Shown piece after piece: positions 9,023 to 17,961 of a stretch of 40,977 nt of DNA. Origin of the DNA: Xenococcus sp. PCC 7305 (lineage in GTDB: Bacteria > Cyanobacteriota > Cyanobacteriia > Cyanobacteriales > Xenococcaceae); contig NZ_ALVZ01000180.1 in NCBI RefSeq assembly GCF_000332055.1, positions 1-40,977 of the forward strand, read 5' to 3'. A model generated the notes under the pieces. That model was given only the letters and a program-made list of their open reading frames with translations. It did not search any database and was not told the DNA's origin. The position numbers and the translations under genes are program-made. Positions within the stretch are counted from its first letter, which is position 1, and each line of letters opens with the position of its first letter.

Positions 9023-9046
9023 AGGATTATCTTTTTTAGCCCTTAA

Positions 9047-10531
9047 TTAACTTGATTTCTGCATCTCTATAGTTCCCATCATGCCTAAATCCTCGTGGTC
9101 TAAAATATGACAATGGTAAACTGTCTTGCCAGGGAAGTCTGTAAAACGAACTCGAAAGCGTACCGTTTCTCCTGCTCGAACTAATACAGTATCTTTCCAG
9201 GCTCGAAAGGATTCGGGTTGACCATTGCGACTTATTACTTGAAAGGGATTGGTGTGCAAGTGGAAGGGGTGATCCATTACACCTGTATTCGTAATTTCCC
9301 AGTCTTCTATTGTGTTAAGAGAGACTTGAGTATCTACTCGTTGATGGTCGAACGCTCTGCCGTTGATTAAGAAAACCATACCCATACCAGGAGACATACC
9401 GTGGTTAAGAATAAAGCGACGCACTCTTTGGGGTTCAGGCAGTGTCTCTACAGGAATGAGTTTTTGGGGTAAGGGAAGAGTTTCCACCTGTCCTGCATAG
9501 GTTAAAGTTGCTAGATTCCTAGTGCTTTCCCAATCCGATTGAACCATCATTCCCGATCCCATCCCCCGACCCATCATACCTCGCCCCATCATGCCACCAC
9601 CCATCATTCCCATGCCCCCACGGTTGTAAGGCAGAGCCAGCAATCTATATTGATTCGGTTCTCGCTCTCCACGTACCAATATTTCAGCCCGTTCCCCAGG
9701 AGTCAACAGCAACTCCCTGAGTTCGACTGGTTCGGATAGAGGAATTCCGTCCGTAGCGATTAGGTAGAGGGGGTGATCTTCTAAAGCCAAACGATAAAAA
9801 CGGGAAGTAGAAGCATTGACCAGACGCAGACGCAGCAATCCCCCTTTGGGAATTGACAAGGTAGGATTAACCTGACCGTTCGCCGTAACTAGCGATCCTT
9901 CTCGCCCCATCATTTGTGCCATGTGCCAGGGCTGCGGTACTCTTCCATTGGCATCGAGGTCAAAATCTTTGAGAAATAAAAATACCTCCTGGGCTGCTTG
10001 AATTTCAGGAATTGCATCAAGTTCTCCCCGAATGATGAAAGCTCCTCCCAAACCAGCAAATACTTGCTCGGCTACCCATCCATGTAGGTGGGGATGATAA
10101 TAAAAAGTACCTCCAGGGTGGTTGTCGGGAATGGTGAATTCGTAGGTGAAGGTTTCGCCACTGGGAATGTTCAAAAAGATGTTGTCGGCGTTGCCCGTTG
10201 GCGGTACGTGCAGTCCGTGGTAATGAATGTTGGTCGGTTGGGGTAGGTTGTTAGTAAAGCGAATGCGGACGCTATCCCCTGGTTTGGCTTCAAGCTGAGG
10301 AGCAGGAATCTGACCGTTATAACTATATAAGTAGGCTTGTTCTCCTGCTAGATTAACTGCCTCGTAACGAGCATCGAGGGCAATATCTAACAATCCGTCC
10401 TTACTGACGTATTGATTTGGCGCAGGGGGTAACGATTGACCAGTAACGCGGGATGCCAGAAACACGGCACTAGCACTACTGACACCGAGGGCTAAAAATT
10501 GTCTGCGGTTCAAGGGTCGCATATCAAACAT
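9047..10531 (-). CDS. Multicopper oxidase (CueO/CotA-like), Tat-exported
   Basis: A protein of 494 residues. It begins with a twin-arginine signal (NRRQFLALGVSSASAVFLAS). Three cupredoxin domains carry the four copper-ligand motifs: HYHGLHVPP, FYYHPHLHGW, HPFHLHTNP and YHCHILDHEDLGMM. A Met/Gly-rich loop (repeats of GMMGR/GMMGG, around residues 310-330) sits between domains 2 and 3, as in CueO, where it recruits Cu(I). It likely oxidises Cu(I) to Cu(II) in the periplasm. It lies downstream of and close to the periplasmic protein gene at 10569 (37-bp gap), so the two are probably one operon. Confidence 0.88.
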   Translation of the reverse strand: MFDMRPLNRRQFLALGVSSASAVFLASRVTGQSLPPAPNQYVSKDGLLDIALDARYEAVNLAGEQAYLYSYNGQIPAPQLEAKPGDSVRIRFTNNLPQPTNIHYHGLHVPPTGNADNIFLNIPSGETFTYEFTIPDNHPGGTFYYHPHLHGWVAEQVFAGLGGAFIIRGELDAIPEIQAAQEVFLFLKDFDLDANGRVPQPWHMAQMMGREGSLVTANGQVNPTLSIPKGGLLRLRLVNASTSRFYRLALEDHPLYLIATDGIPLSEPVELRELLLTPGERAEILVRGEREPNQYRLLALPYNRGGMGMMGGGMMGRGMMGRGMGSGMMVQSDWESTRNLATLTYAGQVETLPLPQKLIPVETLPEPQRVRRFILNHGMSPGMGMVFLINGRAFDHQRVDTQVSLNTIEDWEITNTGVMDHPFHLHTNPFQVISRNGQPESFRAWKDTVLVRAGETVRFRVRFTDFPGKTVYHCHILDHEDLGMMGTIEMQKSS

Positions 10532-10568
10532 ACTACCATTACGTTCGGCTTTTACTTATCCCTGTGAC

Positions 10569-11168
10569 CTACCAGCAGCAAGACCCCCAGCCTCCTTGTC
10601 GATTCCAATTGCGATTTCCACTCCAGGCGGGGATGCCGTTGTCGTCCCTCAGTTCTAGCACTTTATCTCCCTGCCGTACTTCGGCTACCATGATGACGGG
10701 ATTACCTGCCCAATTGACTTGAGAACCTTTCACTTCAATTTCATCACCTGGGTTAACTTGAAAGCCTTGGTTATCGAGATACCATGAAGGAGCGAGATGT
10801 ACGGGTACGGTTTGGTCTTCAGTTTCAACTAAGAGCTGCATACCTTGGGACATCCCGTTCATGGGCGTAAAAGCGTTGGTGCTGACTACCTTCCCACGGA
10901 TTGTTTCGACCGTATTGAGGTTGTACATACCGCCGTACTGATTGTTATTATGTCCCCAACCCCCCATGCCACCGTGGTGTCCAGGTCGTCCCATCATGCC
11001 ATCTCGATTGGGATAGGACTGATTTGTTCCTGACTGTGGTGGGGGATAAGATTGTTGTTGTCGCTGTGCTACTGTCTGGGCTAAAGCTTGACTAACTGTC
11101 AGTGTTAGTAGAGTTAAGCTGGCAACAGCAATTGTAGTTAAAGTTTTACGAGTTGTATTGATCTTCAT
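10569..11168 (-). CDS. Periplasmic Met/His-rich OB-fold-like protein
   Basis: A protein of 199 residues using the ATG at 11168; AGGAGA just upstream supports this start over the longer frame from 11192. A signal peptide (TTIAVASLTLLTLTVSQALA) precedes a low-complexity segment with RDGMMGRPGHHGGMGGWGH, a likely copper-binding tract. A small beta-domain follows (ETIRGKVVSTNAF ... VHLAPSWYLDNQGFQVNPGDEIEVKGSQV), like bacterial OB-fold stress proteins. It precedes the multicopper oxidase in the same transcription unit and may deliver copper to it; that role is inferred. Confidence 0.65.
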   Translation of the reverse strand: MKINTTRKTLTTIAVASLTLLTLTVSQALAQTVAQRQQQSYPPPQSGTNQSYPNRDGMMGRPGHHGGMGGWGHNNNQYGGMYNLNTVETIRGKVVSTNAFTPMNGMSQGMQLLVETEDQTVPVHLAPSWYLDNQGFQVNPGDEIEVKGSQVNWAGNPVIMVAEVRQGDKVLELRDDNGIPAWSGNRNWNRQGGWGSCCW

Positions 11169-11388
11169 TATTATGGTTCTCCTGTTGAGCAACCTTTATA
11201 TTTTTAGTTTAAAGTCTCCCCTTAGCTAGAGAGTCAAATCAAGGCAATATATCTAAATGTTAGTGAAAATAAAATTATCCCCAGCCGTAATTGGCGATTC
11301 ATCTTAAACTCCTTTGTTTAAAAAGTTGTTGATTGAACTTTTACTCCGTCCAGTTATGGCATCATGTTAGTTGCTGGTAACTACAGTG

Positions 11389-11406
11389 TATCAGTAATTA
11401 ATGATA
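11389..11406. promoter_or_regulatory. Candidate ArsR-type operator
   Basis: TATCAGTAATTAATGATA is an 18-bp near-perfect inverted repeat 22 bp upstream of the ArsR/CmtR-like gene start (11429). AT-rich dyads at such a position are the usual binding sites for this repressor family, so autoregulation is likely. Confidence 0.5.
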
Positions 11407-11428
11407 TAGTGATATTGAATGTAAACTT

Positions 11429-11776
11429 ATGCAAACACTGACCTCGGCTCAAGTTACCGATTTAAAAGCCAAGCTTTTTCGAGGTTTTGCTGACCCTTCT
11501 CGTTTGTCTATTCTCAATGCCTTACGCAAAGGTTCTCTTACAGTAGGCAAGATTGTCAAAGCAACTAATCTGAGTCAATCGAATGCTTCTAACCATTTAG
11601 CCTGTCTCCGAGATTGTGGTCTAGTAACTCGTTCCCAAAAAGGCAATTTTGTTTATTATCAACTCAGCGACGAACGGGTAGCTGCGTTACTGAATTTGGC
11701 TGATGAATTGCTGGCTGATTCAGCTAAAGGAGTTTACGAATGCACTCGCTATGAAGTTTCAGAAACTGAGAAGTAA
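11429..11776 (+). CDS. ArsR/SmtB-family repressor, CmtR-like
   Basis: A protein of 115 residues with a winged-helix core (FADPSRLSILNALR, LSQSNASNHLACLRDCGLV, FVYYQLSD). The recognition helix contains the CLRDC pair, and the C-terminal segment has a further Cys (YECTRYEV). This matches the CmtR Cd(II)/Pb(II) site, in which two helix cysteines and one distant C-terminal Cys bind metal. It should release DNA when cadmium or lead rises. It is convergent with the P1B ATPase and divergent from the copper genes; a regulated target other than itself is uncertain. Confidence 0.85.
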   Translation: MQTLTSAQVTDLKAKLFRGFADPSRLSILNALRKGSLTVGKIVKATNLSQSNASNHLACLRDCGLVTRSQKGNFVYYQLSDERVAALLNLADELLADSAKGVYECTRYEVSETEK

Positions 11777-11856
11777 GTTTTGGCTCTCGGCGATCGCTAT
11801 GGATTGGAATCATTGACTATTTGAATCAGTCTGATGTAAATATTGCAGCTATTTCT

Positions 11857-13785
11857 TCAGTTAACTTTCAAAATCCGACTGGCATTAAGAATTGCCAATA
11901 GTGCTACACCTACATCGGCAAATACTGCCTCCCATAAAGTTGCTATGCCAACTGCTCCTAGTAAGATAAACAGTGCTTTAATTGCCATTGCCAGAATGAT
12001 ATTCTGCCAGACAATAGTGTGAGTTTTACGAGCTATAGCTATAGCTTCTGCTACCTTAGACAGAGCATCGTCCATTAACACTACATCGGCAGTTTCAATC
12101 GCTGCATCTGAACCTAATGCCCCCATTGCCATTCCCAGATCGGCTCTAGCAATTACAGGTGCATCGTTGATACCATCGCCCACAAAGGCTACCTTGCTTT
12201 TTTTTCCAGATTTACGAAGATACTGCTCGATCGCTTCTACTTTATCTTCTGGCAGTAATTCAGCTTTGTAGGTATCCAAACCGAGTTTATCGGCAACATT
12301 CTTAGCTACAACTCGGTTATCTCCTGTCAGCATTACTGTTTCAGCAACTCCTGCTTTTTTCAATCTGGCGATCGCTCTTGCTGCATCTTCTTTGATTCTG
12401 TCGGAGATTAGGATATAACCCGCATATTTACCGTCTATTGCCAAATGAACCACTGTACCTTCAACATTGCAGGTGTCGTGAGCGATATTAGCTTTGTGTA
12501 ACAGGCGATCGTTTCCTGCTAAAACTGACATCCCTTTAACGTTGGCACTGATACCGTGTCCTAGTATTTCTTCATAGTCAGTGACATCAGCATCGGAAAT
12601 TTCATTATTGTAAGCTTCCACAATCGACCTGGCTACAGGGTGATTGGATTGAGATTCGGCGATCGCAGCAACAGTTAGTAATTCTTTTTCGCTATAACCA
12701 TTGTAGGGAGCTATCTGAGTTACTTGAAATACCCCTTCGGTTAACGTTCCCGTTTTATCGAAAATTACCGTTTTAACCTCGGTTAGAGCATCCAAAAAAG
12801 TAGAACCCTTAACTAAAATCCCTCTTTTTGCTGCACCGCCAACACCACCAAAGTAACCGAGGGGAATGCTGATAACTAATCCGCAGGGACAAGATATTAC
12901 CAATAAGACTAATGCGCGATAAACCCACAGTTCACTGATTTGGTCGGGAATTAGCAATGGAGGTAAGATGGCAACTGCTAAAGAAAGAAAAACCACTACA
13001 GGGGTATAGTAACGGGCAAAGCGAGTAATAAATTTCTCTGTGGGTGCTTTTTTACTGCTGGCATTTTCTACTAAATCTAAGATTTTAGCGATGGAAGATT
13101 CGGCAAATAGTTTGGTGACTCGAACGGTCAAACTACCTGTTTGGTTAATTACTCCTGCTAGAATTGTTTCTCCTTGTCTGACAGTTCGAGGTACAGATTC
13201 ACCCGTGAGTGCCGAAGTATCTACCTGAGAATTACCTGATAGTATCTCCCCGTCTAAAGGAACTTTCTCCCCTGGTTTGATAACAATGGTATCTCCAACT
13301 TCTACTTTTTCGGGTGCAACCTCCCTAACTACCCCATTAATCACTAAATTTGCCGTATCGGGACGTACTTCTAGCAATGCCTTAATCGAACGACGCGATC
13401 GCCCGACAGCAAAACCCTGAAACAATTCCCCCACCTGGAAAAACAGCATTACCGCTACAGCTTCGGGAATTTCGTGAATCGCGATCGCTCCTAAAGTAGC
13501 AATGGTCATCAAGAAGTTCTCATCAAAGATTTTACCCCGCAGAATATTACGTCCCGCACTGGTCAAAACACTCCACCCACTAATTAAGTAAGCAGGAATC
13601 AAAACTGCATATTCGGCGATCGCCCCAGGAGTATCGTGCAAAGGCTGGTTAAAAACCAACCCGATGATAAACAAGACTACGGCAATACTTAGGGGAATAA
13701 ATTCTCGACGTGAATCGGAATCATTATGTTGGTGGTTATGACCTTCATCGGTAGAACAGCAACCAGGGGAATGTTTGTTTGACAT
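11857..13785 (-). CDS. P1B-type metal-exporting ATPase (ZntA/CadA/ZiaA type)
   Basis: A protein of 642 residues. The transmembrane metal site CPC is at 299-301 (VISCPCGLV), the phosphorylated Asp343 is in FDKTGTLTEG, the actuator TGES is near 194, and MLTGDN and VGDGINDAPVIARA hinge motifs are present. This is a complete exporter of Zn(II), Cd(II) or Pb(II). It lacks the usual N-terminal HMA domain; instead residues 8-21 (GCCSTDEGHNHQHN) hold a Cys pair and His cluster. It follows an SmtB/ZiaR-like gene on the same strand, with a matching operator in the gap (13822-13835). Confidence 0.92.
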   Translation of the reverse strand: MSNKHSPGCCSTDEGHNHQHNDSDSRREFIPLSIAVVLFIIGLVFNQPLHDTPGAIAEYAVLIPAYLISGWSVLTSAGRNILRGKIFDENFLMTIATLGAIAIHEIPEAVAVMLFFQVGELFQGFAVGRSRRSIKALLEVRPDTANLVINGVVREVAPEKVEVGDTIVIKPGEKVPLDGEILSGNSQVDTSALTGESVPRTVRQGETILAGVINQTGSLTVRVTKLFAESSIAKILDLVENASSKKAPTEKFITRFARYYTPVVVFLSLAVAILPPLLIPDQISELWVYRALVLLVISCPCGLVISIPLGYFGGVGGAAKRGILVKGSTFLDALTEVKTVIFDKTGTLTEGVFQVTQIAPYNGYSEKELLTVAAIAESQSNHPVARSIVEAYNNEISDADVTDYEEILGHGISANVKGMSVLAGNDRLLHKANIAHDTCNVEGTVVHLAIDGKYAGYILISDRIKEDAARAIARLKKAGVAETVMLTGDNRVVAKNVADKLGLDTYKAELLPEDKVEAIEQYLRKSGKKSKVAFVGDGINDAPVIARADLGMAMGALGSDAAIETADVVLMDDALSKVAEAIAIARKTHTIVWQNIILAMAIKALFILLGAVGIATLWEAVFADVGVALLAILNASRILKVN

Positions 13786-13821
13786 TATCTAAACATTTAA
13801 ACAGCTTTATAGTTGAACAAT

Positions 13822-13835
13822 TGAATATTTATTCA
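13822..13835. promoter_or_regulatory. SmtB/ZiaR-type operator
   Basis: TGAATATTTATTCA is a perfect 6-2-6 inverted repeat followed by GATAAT. It lies 37 bp upstream of the ATPase start and downstream of the SmtB/ZiaR-like gene. The half-site TGAATA and its flank closely resemble the known cyanobacterial zinc-repressor operators. The neighbouring SmtB-like protein likely represses the ATPase from here. Confidence 0.6.
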
Positions 13836-13877
13836 GATAATATCCAAAAAAAAGCAATTTAGCAATAAACGAAAGGA

Positions 13878-14273
13878 TTAAACTTCGTCTAAATGCTCGG
13901 CTACTTCCCGATATAGATTGGCAATATGCGCGTCTGCAAGACTGTAATAAACATTACGACCTTCACGACGATGTTTGACTAAGCGTAAGTTTCTTAGCAG
14001 ACGTAATTGGTGGGATACAGCAGAATCACTCATCTTAACTACTATTGCCAAGTCACAGACACAAAGTTCTGCTTTGGATAGTGCAGAAAGAAGTTTGAGC
14101 CGATGTGGGTCTGCCATTGCCCCAAAAAACTGCGCCATTTGTTGTGCTTTCTCTGTGGTCACGATTTCAGATTGCACCTGACGTACTTGCTCTAAATGAA
14201 CCAAAGGGGAATCACAACTAAGCGCCTCGGATTCTGAAGAGGCTTGCTTTTTTGATTTGTCAACTTTGCTCAT
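13878..14273 (-). CDS. ArsR/SmtB-family zinc-responsive repressor (ZiaR/SmtB-like)
   Basis: A protein of 131 residues. A long polar N-terminus with a Cys precedes the winged helix (AMADPHRLKLLSAL, ELCVCDLAIVVKMSDSAVSHQLRLLR, NVYYSL). The alpha-3 CVC pair is as in ZiaR. The C-terminal helix DAHIANLYREVAEHLDE has the Asp-His...His-Glu set of the alpha-5 zinc site. It therefore keeps both metal sites of the family. It is co-directional with the ATPase 92 bp downstream and most likely controls it. Confidence 0.85.
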   Translation of the reverse strand: MSKVDKSKKQASSESEALSCDSPLVHLEQVRQVQSEIVTTEKAQQMAQFFGAMADPHRLKLLSALSKAELCVCDLAIVVKMSDSAVSHQLRLLRNLRLVKHRREGRNVYYSLADAHIANLYREVAEHLDEV

Positions 14274-14363
14274 TTTTTTAATTACAAACCTTGTCAGGTT
14301 AATTGCTTAGATAACGCTGGGTTGATGCAGCAAAGAAGTAGAGTTCTTCCATAAGAATACTCA

Positions 14364-14597
14364 TTACAGGCTTGAATGTCTATTCAGATGAGCAAATAAC
14401 CCAAAATCGACTGCATTTACGCAGCGCTCACTGAGTTTTCCGAAAATTACCAAATTGCTTTGACATGGGGATAGTTTAGTATCTTTAGATAGATCGCGAC
14501 TAATTATCGGAATGTCATAACGTCTAGAGATCGCTATTAAAATATTAGTATCTAGGTGAAGAGTTAATGCCGTTTTAAGATTCTTTTGCTTTAACAA
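14364..14597 (-). pseudogene. Probable VapC/PIN-domain gene remnant
   Basis: A 77-codon frame from a TTG. LHLDTNILIAI looks like the start of a PIN nuclease and RRYDIPIISRD like its usual end, but they are fused directly, so about 80 central residues (with most catalytic acids) are missing. The C-terminal half matches nothing I know. It lies between the SmtB-like gene and tniQ, at the inner edge of the transposition module where cargo begins. Most likely a deleted toxin gene; a short real gene is less likely. Confidence 0.35.
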
Positions 14598-14630
14598 AGA
14601 GAATAAAATGATTGAAATTTTAGTTATGAA

Positions 14631-15137
14631 CTAAGCCATTTTTTGATATTTCGCGATCGCTTCAAAAGGCAAACGACAGCGATGACAACAACCAAACTCC
14701 CATAAAGCAGGCATCTTAAACTTAGCTCGACAATTAGGACATTTGGAAATCAATTTCAATTGATGCTTGTCGCATTTCCAAACAGACTTATATTGCCATG
14801 ACCTACGATGACAAGGAACTTCCCCATAACAAGCACCACATAAACGAATCGGATCGCATTTCATTCCAGTTCCGTTCGGGGGAAGCATTGCTCTTAAACG
14901 CAAACTATCGACACCCACAACATCAGCCAGAGCTTGAAACTCCTGATCTGTAGGAAAAGGATTAAGGTGAAATCTTTCCCAACGAGCTACAACCCCACCA
15001 ATTCCTGCTAAATCTCCCAAAGTATTCGGAGAAAGATGATTACGCCGCCTAAATCTTCCCAAAAAATGACTAAAACTTTCCCCTTCGTAAGGTTCAACAG
15101 GAAATAACCAAGGTTGAACATCATTCGTATCGCTCAT
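14631..15137 (-). CDS. tniQ: TniQ, short type V-K form
   Basis: A protein of 168 residues. The N-terminal HTH (GESFSHFLGRFRRRNHLS, LAGIGGVVARWERF) is followed by zinc ribbons: LCGACYGEVPCH, WKCDKHQ, CPNCRAKF and CCHRC. TniQ bridges the RNA-guided Cas12k complex and the TnsC filament at the target. Its length matches V-K TniQ, much shorter than Tn7 TnsD/TniQ. It overlaps the tnsC end by 4 bp. All zinc-binding Cys pairs look intact. Confidence 0.93.
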   Translation of the reverse strand: MSDTNDVQPWLFPVEPYEGESFSHFLGRFRRRNHLSPNTLGDLAGIGGVVARWERFHLNPFPTDQEFQALADVVGVDSLRLRAMLPPNGTGMKCDPIRLCGACYGEVPCHRRSWQYKSVWKCDKHQLKLISKCPNCRAKFKMPALWEFGCCHRCRLPFEAIAKYQKMA

Positions 15138-15991
15138 GAATATTCCCTCGCTATTTCTTCCAAAACTGACTTATCCACCTTCTTATATCCTCTAGAAAGA
15201 GATGCTATGGCTGCTTCCCGCAAAATTTCATCAAGCCTTCCGATATAACCTTCAGTAGCTCTAATCAAAACTTTCTGCATTGTCTTATTAGTTAGATTAG
15301 AAGCCACAGGCAACTTTAATACTTTTTGCTCCCAGATTGCTACAGTCTTTTTAAAATCCTCTCCTGCTAATTTACCAAAGCGACGATTAGCCCGAAAACG
15401 ATTGTAAACCTGCTCATCTCTTTTAATCACCGCATCAAGGCGATCTGTCCCTACTAAAACTACAGCAATTTCCAACTTGTCATAAATATCTCTTACTTCT
15501 GAAAAAGTCTCAGGCTTTAAGCGATCTGCTTCATCAATTATGAGCATCTCAACCTGACATCCTGTCAAAACATCCATCGCTCTACTTCTAAATTCAGCAA
15601 TACTCCCTTTAACTGCTCTAAATTTAAGACATACAATAATTTCGCGAAATAACTCTTTTGAGCTACATTTTTGCGGAGGCATAATTTTGATAACAGGTTC
15701 GATAGGAATTTGATTTTTAGTTTGTCTTTCTTGAGGTTTTTTGCTCAGCCTATTCCTTAGCACATAAGATTCACAAGCAATCGTCTTTCCTGTCCTCGAC
15801 TCTCCTACAATTCGACAAGAGCGTCTTGATTTTCGCTTGCCATCTAGCCAATCATGTAATTCCTTAATATGCTCAAGAGCCACTATACTTTTACGATTCA
15901 GACGAGCAATTTCTTGTTGTACCCACTGTTCATCTGATTCGATTTTTCCTAACTTTTCAGCAATAACTTTAGCTTCATTCATCATTACCAT
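15134..15991 (-). CDS. tnsC: TnsC, AAA+ transposition regulator (type V-K)
   Basis: A protein of 285 residues. Walker A GESRTGKT is at 63-70 and Walker B MLIIDEADR at 149-157. Downstream are sensor-type residues (VLVGTDRLDAV) and ERF-like NRFRANRRFGKL. V-K TnsC forms ATP-dependent filaments on DNA, recruits TnsB, and is cleared by it for target immunity. The sequence follows the known V-K proteins closely, including the C-terminal EGYIGRLDEILREAAIASLS. It overlaps tnsB by 7 bp and tniQ by 4 bp, so all three are co-translated. Confidence 0.95.
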   Translation of the reverse strand: MVMMNEAKVIAEKLGKIESDEQWVQQEIARLNRKSIVALEHIKELHDWLDGKRKSRRSCRIVGESRTGKTIACESYVLRNRLSKKPQERQTKNQIPIEPVIKIMPPQKCSSKELFREIIVCLKFRAVKGSIAEFRSRAMDVLTGCQVEMLIIDEADRLKPETFSEVRDIYDKLEIAVVLVGTDRLDAVIKRDEQVYNRFRANRRFGKLAGEDFKKTVAIWEQKVLKLPVASNLTNKTMQKVLIRATEGYIGRLDEILREAAIASLSRGYKKVDKSVLEEIAREYS

Positions 15992-17685
15992 CCATATTCA
16001 TCTTGTAATTCTTCTAAATCCCACACTTCCACATCAGCAATTTCATCAGAGATATCTTGCTTTGCTTCTTGTACTTCAATATCTTCGGGAATAACTTTCT
16101 GAGAGGGAGTTGATTTATAACGTTGCTCTTCTTTCTGTCTTTGCTTACGCGTTTTCTTTTTGTCTACAACAGAATCTCTTTTAACTATTTCCTGAAAAAT
16201 AGACTCATTATTGATATCAGCCTTGGCTTTTCGCAATCTCTTGACATTAGCTTTAGCTTCATCAAGAGATAATTGCTCTGTTTCCAGTCCTAAAGCATAA
16301 GCACGAGTCAAAAATACTTCTTGGCTTCCTTCCTGTCGATATACCCAAATCGTCGTAATATCTTGAGGATCGTATCGAACACTAACAATATCTCCTGCAT
16401 AACCAGCTAAATATTCTCCTCGATAAACAATATTTTCAAACTGCAAATGACCTGCTCTTTGAACAGTTCGTCTTGCTGTTTTCATCAAGCAAATATCTAA
16501 TTCCCGCTCAGAAATAATTCTTGGGTCTTTAATCAATCCTGCTTCCCAACGCTGATAGCGAGTTTGCTCATCTTTCCCCGCGATCGCACTTTGATTATAC
16601 TGATCGACAATAAAACAAGCGACAAGCTTTTCTAAATCTCTTAAAGTAAGACTTGCATCTTTTTCCGCATCTTTTGGACGTTCCTGAACATTGGAGCCAG
16701 TATATCCAGGAAGAGTCAAGAACAAAGATTGATTCAAAGTCTTGAAAGGACGCTCAACAATACCTCCTTCGGAAGGGCGATCACGTAACTTACGCACAAA
16801 GCCTAATTGCGATGCAATTTCCTCCAAGTGGCTAGAACGAAAATCTTTTCCTCCATCAGTAAACAAATATTCTGGTAAACCAAAAGTCCCCCAATCACAA
16901 TGAAGTTGATATTCGACTCCATATTTTTTGGGTAAGATAGCGTGTCGCAAAGCTAAAGCCACTACTTGAGAGCTGGGAGCATCAAACCCCAAATTTACTC
17001 CCATCACACAGCGAGAATAACTATCAATTACTGTAGTTAACCAAGGACGACCAATTAATTCTCCATGTCGATCTATCAACAGAATATCTGCAAGAGTATG
17101 ATCGCATTGCCAAACTTGGTTGCTGTGATTAATATCGATATCTTGCCCATCACGAGTTTTGACAGATAAAGTCGTGCCTTGCCATCCTGGAGAGCGAATA
17201 CTTTTCTTTTTCTTATCTCGAATTGACTTAAGAACTCTTAGTACAGTCTTATAGCTTGGAGGCTTATCTTCTCTGACTTCAATAGCTTTAGCTTGAACTC
17301 TCAAAGCAACTTGTTTAGGACTCATTCTTTTACTCCCCTTGTTTCCTTGCTTATAGGTTTTGAGAATAAAATCTTGCCAAAATTGACTAATCCGATGATT
17401 TCCCTTGTCTGCCCTGCTTGTAGAAACTAAAGCAGTTATTCCTTGCTCTTGATACTTTTTAAATAATCGCTGTACCGAACGAACTGAAATTCCAAGCTTT
17501 TGTGCTCCTGCTCTCAATCTTTCTCCATATGTAACGCGATCGCATGGTTCAAGAAGACTTTGAATTACTTCTAGCCTAATCTTCGCTATACCCTCTAATT
17601 CAGAAGCAATTATGTTTTCTTGCTTTGTGTCTGAATTACTTGCTAATTCCTTTGAAATTAGTTCAAGTGTTTTATTATTGTTCAT
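15985..17685 (-). CDS. tnsB: TnsB, DDE transposase (type V-K)
   Basis: A protein of 566 residues. N-terminal DNA-binding domains precede the RNase H-fold core. The catalytic triad is intact: Asp195 (WQCDHT), Asp277 (FTDGGKDF) and Glu311 (GIVERPF). A beta-barrel and a charged C-terminal tail (VWDLEELQDEYGW), used to bind TnsC, follow. It joins the transposon ends to target DNA. V-K elements lack TnsA, so only one strand at each end is cut and cointegrates can form. Repeated TnsB-type sites precede it (17744-17959), so it probably also represses itself. Confidence 0.96.
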   Translation of the reverse strand: MNNNKTLELISKELASNSDTKQENIIASELEGIAKIRLEVIQSLLEPCDRVTYGERLRAGAQKLGISVRSVQRLFKKYQEQGITALVSTSRADKGNHRISQFWQDFILKTYKQGNKGSKRMSPKQVALRVQAKAIEVREDKPPSYKTVLRVLKSIRDKKKKSIRSPGWQGTTLSVKTRDGQDIDINHSNQVWQCDHTLADILLIDRHGELIGRPWLTTVIDSYSRCVMGVNLGFDAPSSQVVALALRHAILPKKYGVEYQLHCDWGTFGLPEYLFTDGGKDFRSSHLEEIASQLGFVRKLRDRPSEGGIVERPFKTLNQSLFLTLPGYTGSNVQERPKDAEKDASLTLRDLEKLVACFIVDQYNQSAIAGKDEQTRYQRWEAGLIKDPRIISERELDICLMKTARRTVQRAGHLQFENIVYRGEYLAGYAGDIVSVRYDPQDITTIWVYRQEGSQEVFLTRAYALGLETEQLSLDEAKANVKRLRKAKADINNESIFQEIVKRDSVVDKKKTRKQRQKEEQRYKSTPSQKVIPEDIEVQEAKQDISDEIADVEVWDLEELQDEYGW

Positions 17686-17739
17686 TTAAATAAAAGATTA
17701 GCTTTAAAAACACACAATGTTATTCTATCGTAAAACAAA

Positions 17740-17959
17740 AAAAGCGACACAAATTTTGTCACTTTTCTTGATATCTGGATTCTTAACAAACGACACTTAT
17801 TTTGTCATTTTAAAAACAAGCGACAGTCAATTTGTCTTTCGTTTAATCTGCTATAGTGAGAGATATTTTGAGGACAAAATTGCCATAATCATTTTACAGT
17901 ATAGTTTTTAGCTTGGCGACAATATTTTGTCTCGACGTCATTTAATGTGTCACCGTACA
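17740..17959 (-). mobile_element. CAST left end with TnsB binding sites
   Basis: On the minus strand the terminus reads TGTACGGTGAC from 17959 inward, close to the TGTACAGTGAC termini of known V-K elements. Inside lie repeated near-palindromic GACA-N-TTTGTC sites: 17936-17952, 17915-17934, 17821-17840, 17791-17810 and 17744-17763. They run up to the tnsB start, so the tnsB promoter lies among them. Confidence 0.8.
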
Positions 17960-17961
17960 TT

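Larger units (their letters stand above)
1..17959 (-). mobile_element. Type V-K CRISPR-associated transposon (CAST), partial, with metal-resistance cargo
   Basis: A Tn7-like transposon of the type V-K kind. The tnsB, tnsC and tniQ genes (17685-14631, minus strand) lie just inside a transposon end whose outer terminus, read inward on the minus strand, is TGTACGGTGAC at 17959-17949. The element has no tnsA in view, and TniQ is short, as in V-K systems. It extends leftward past base 1, so its other end, cas12k, tracrRNA and guide array are unseen. Visible cargo is about 14 kb of copper, mercury, zinc or cadmium and RND efflux genes. That this whole stretch is cargo of one element is inference from the lack of any opposing end in it. 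Confidence 0.75.

Noticed and set aside
9539-9739. His/Ser-rich plus-strand frame
   Set aside because: It is the reverse complement of the Met-rich loop of the multicopper oxidase, so its composition is a by-product.
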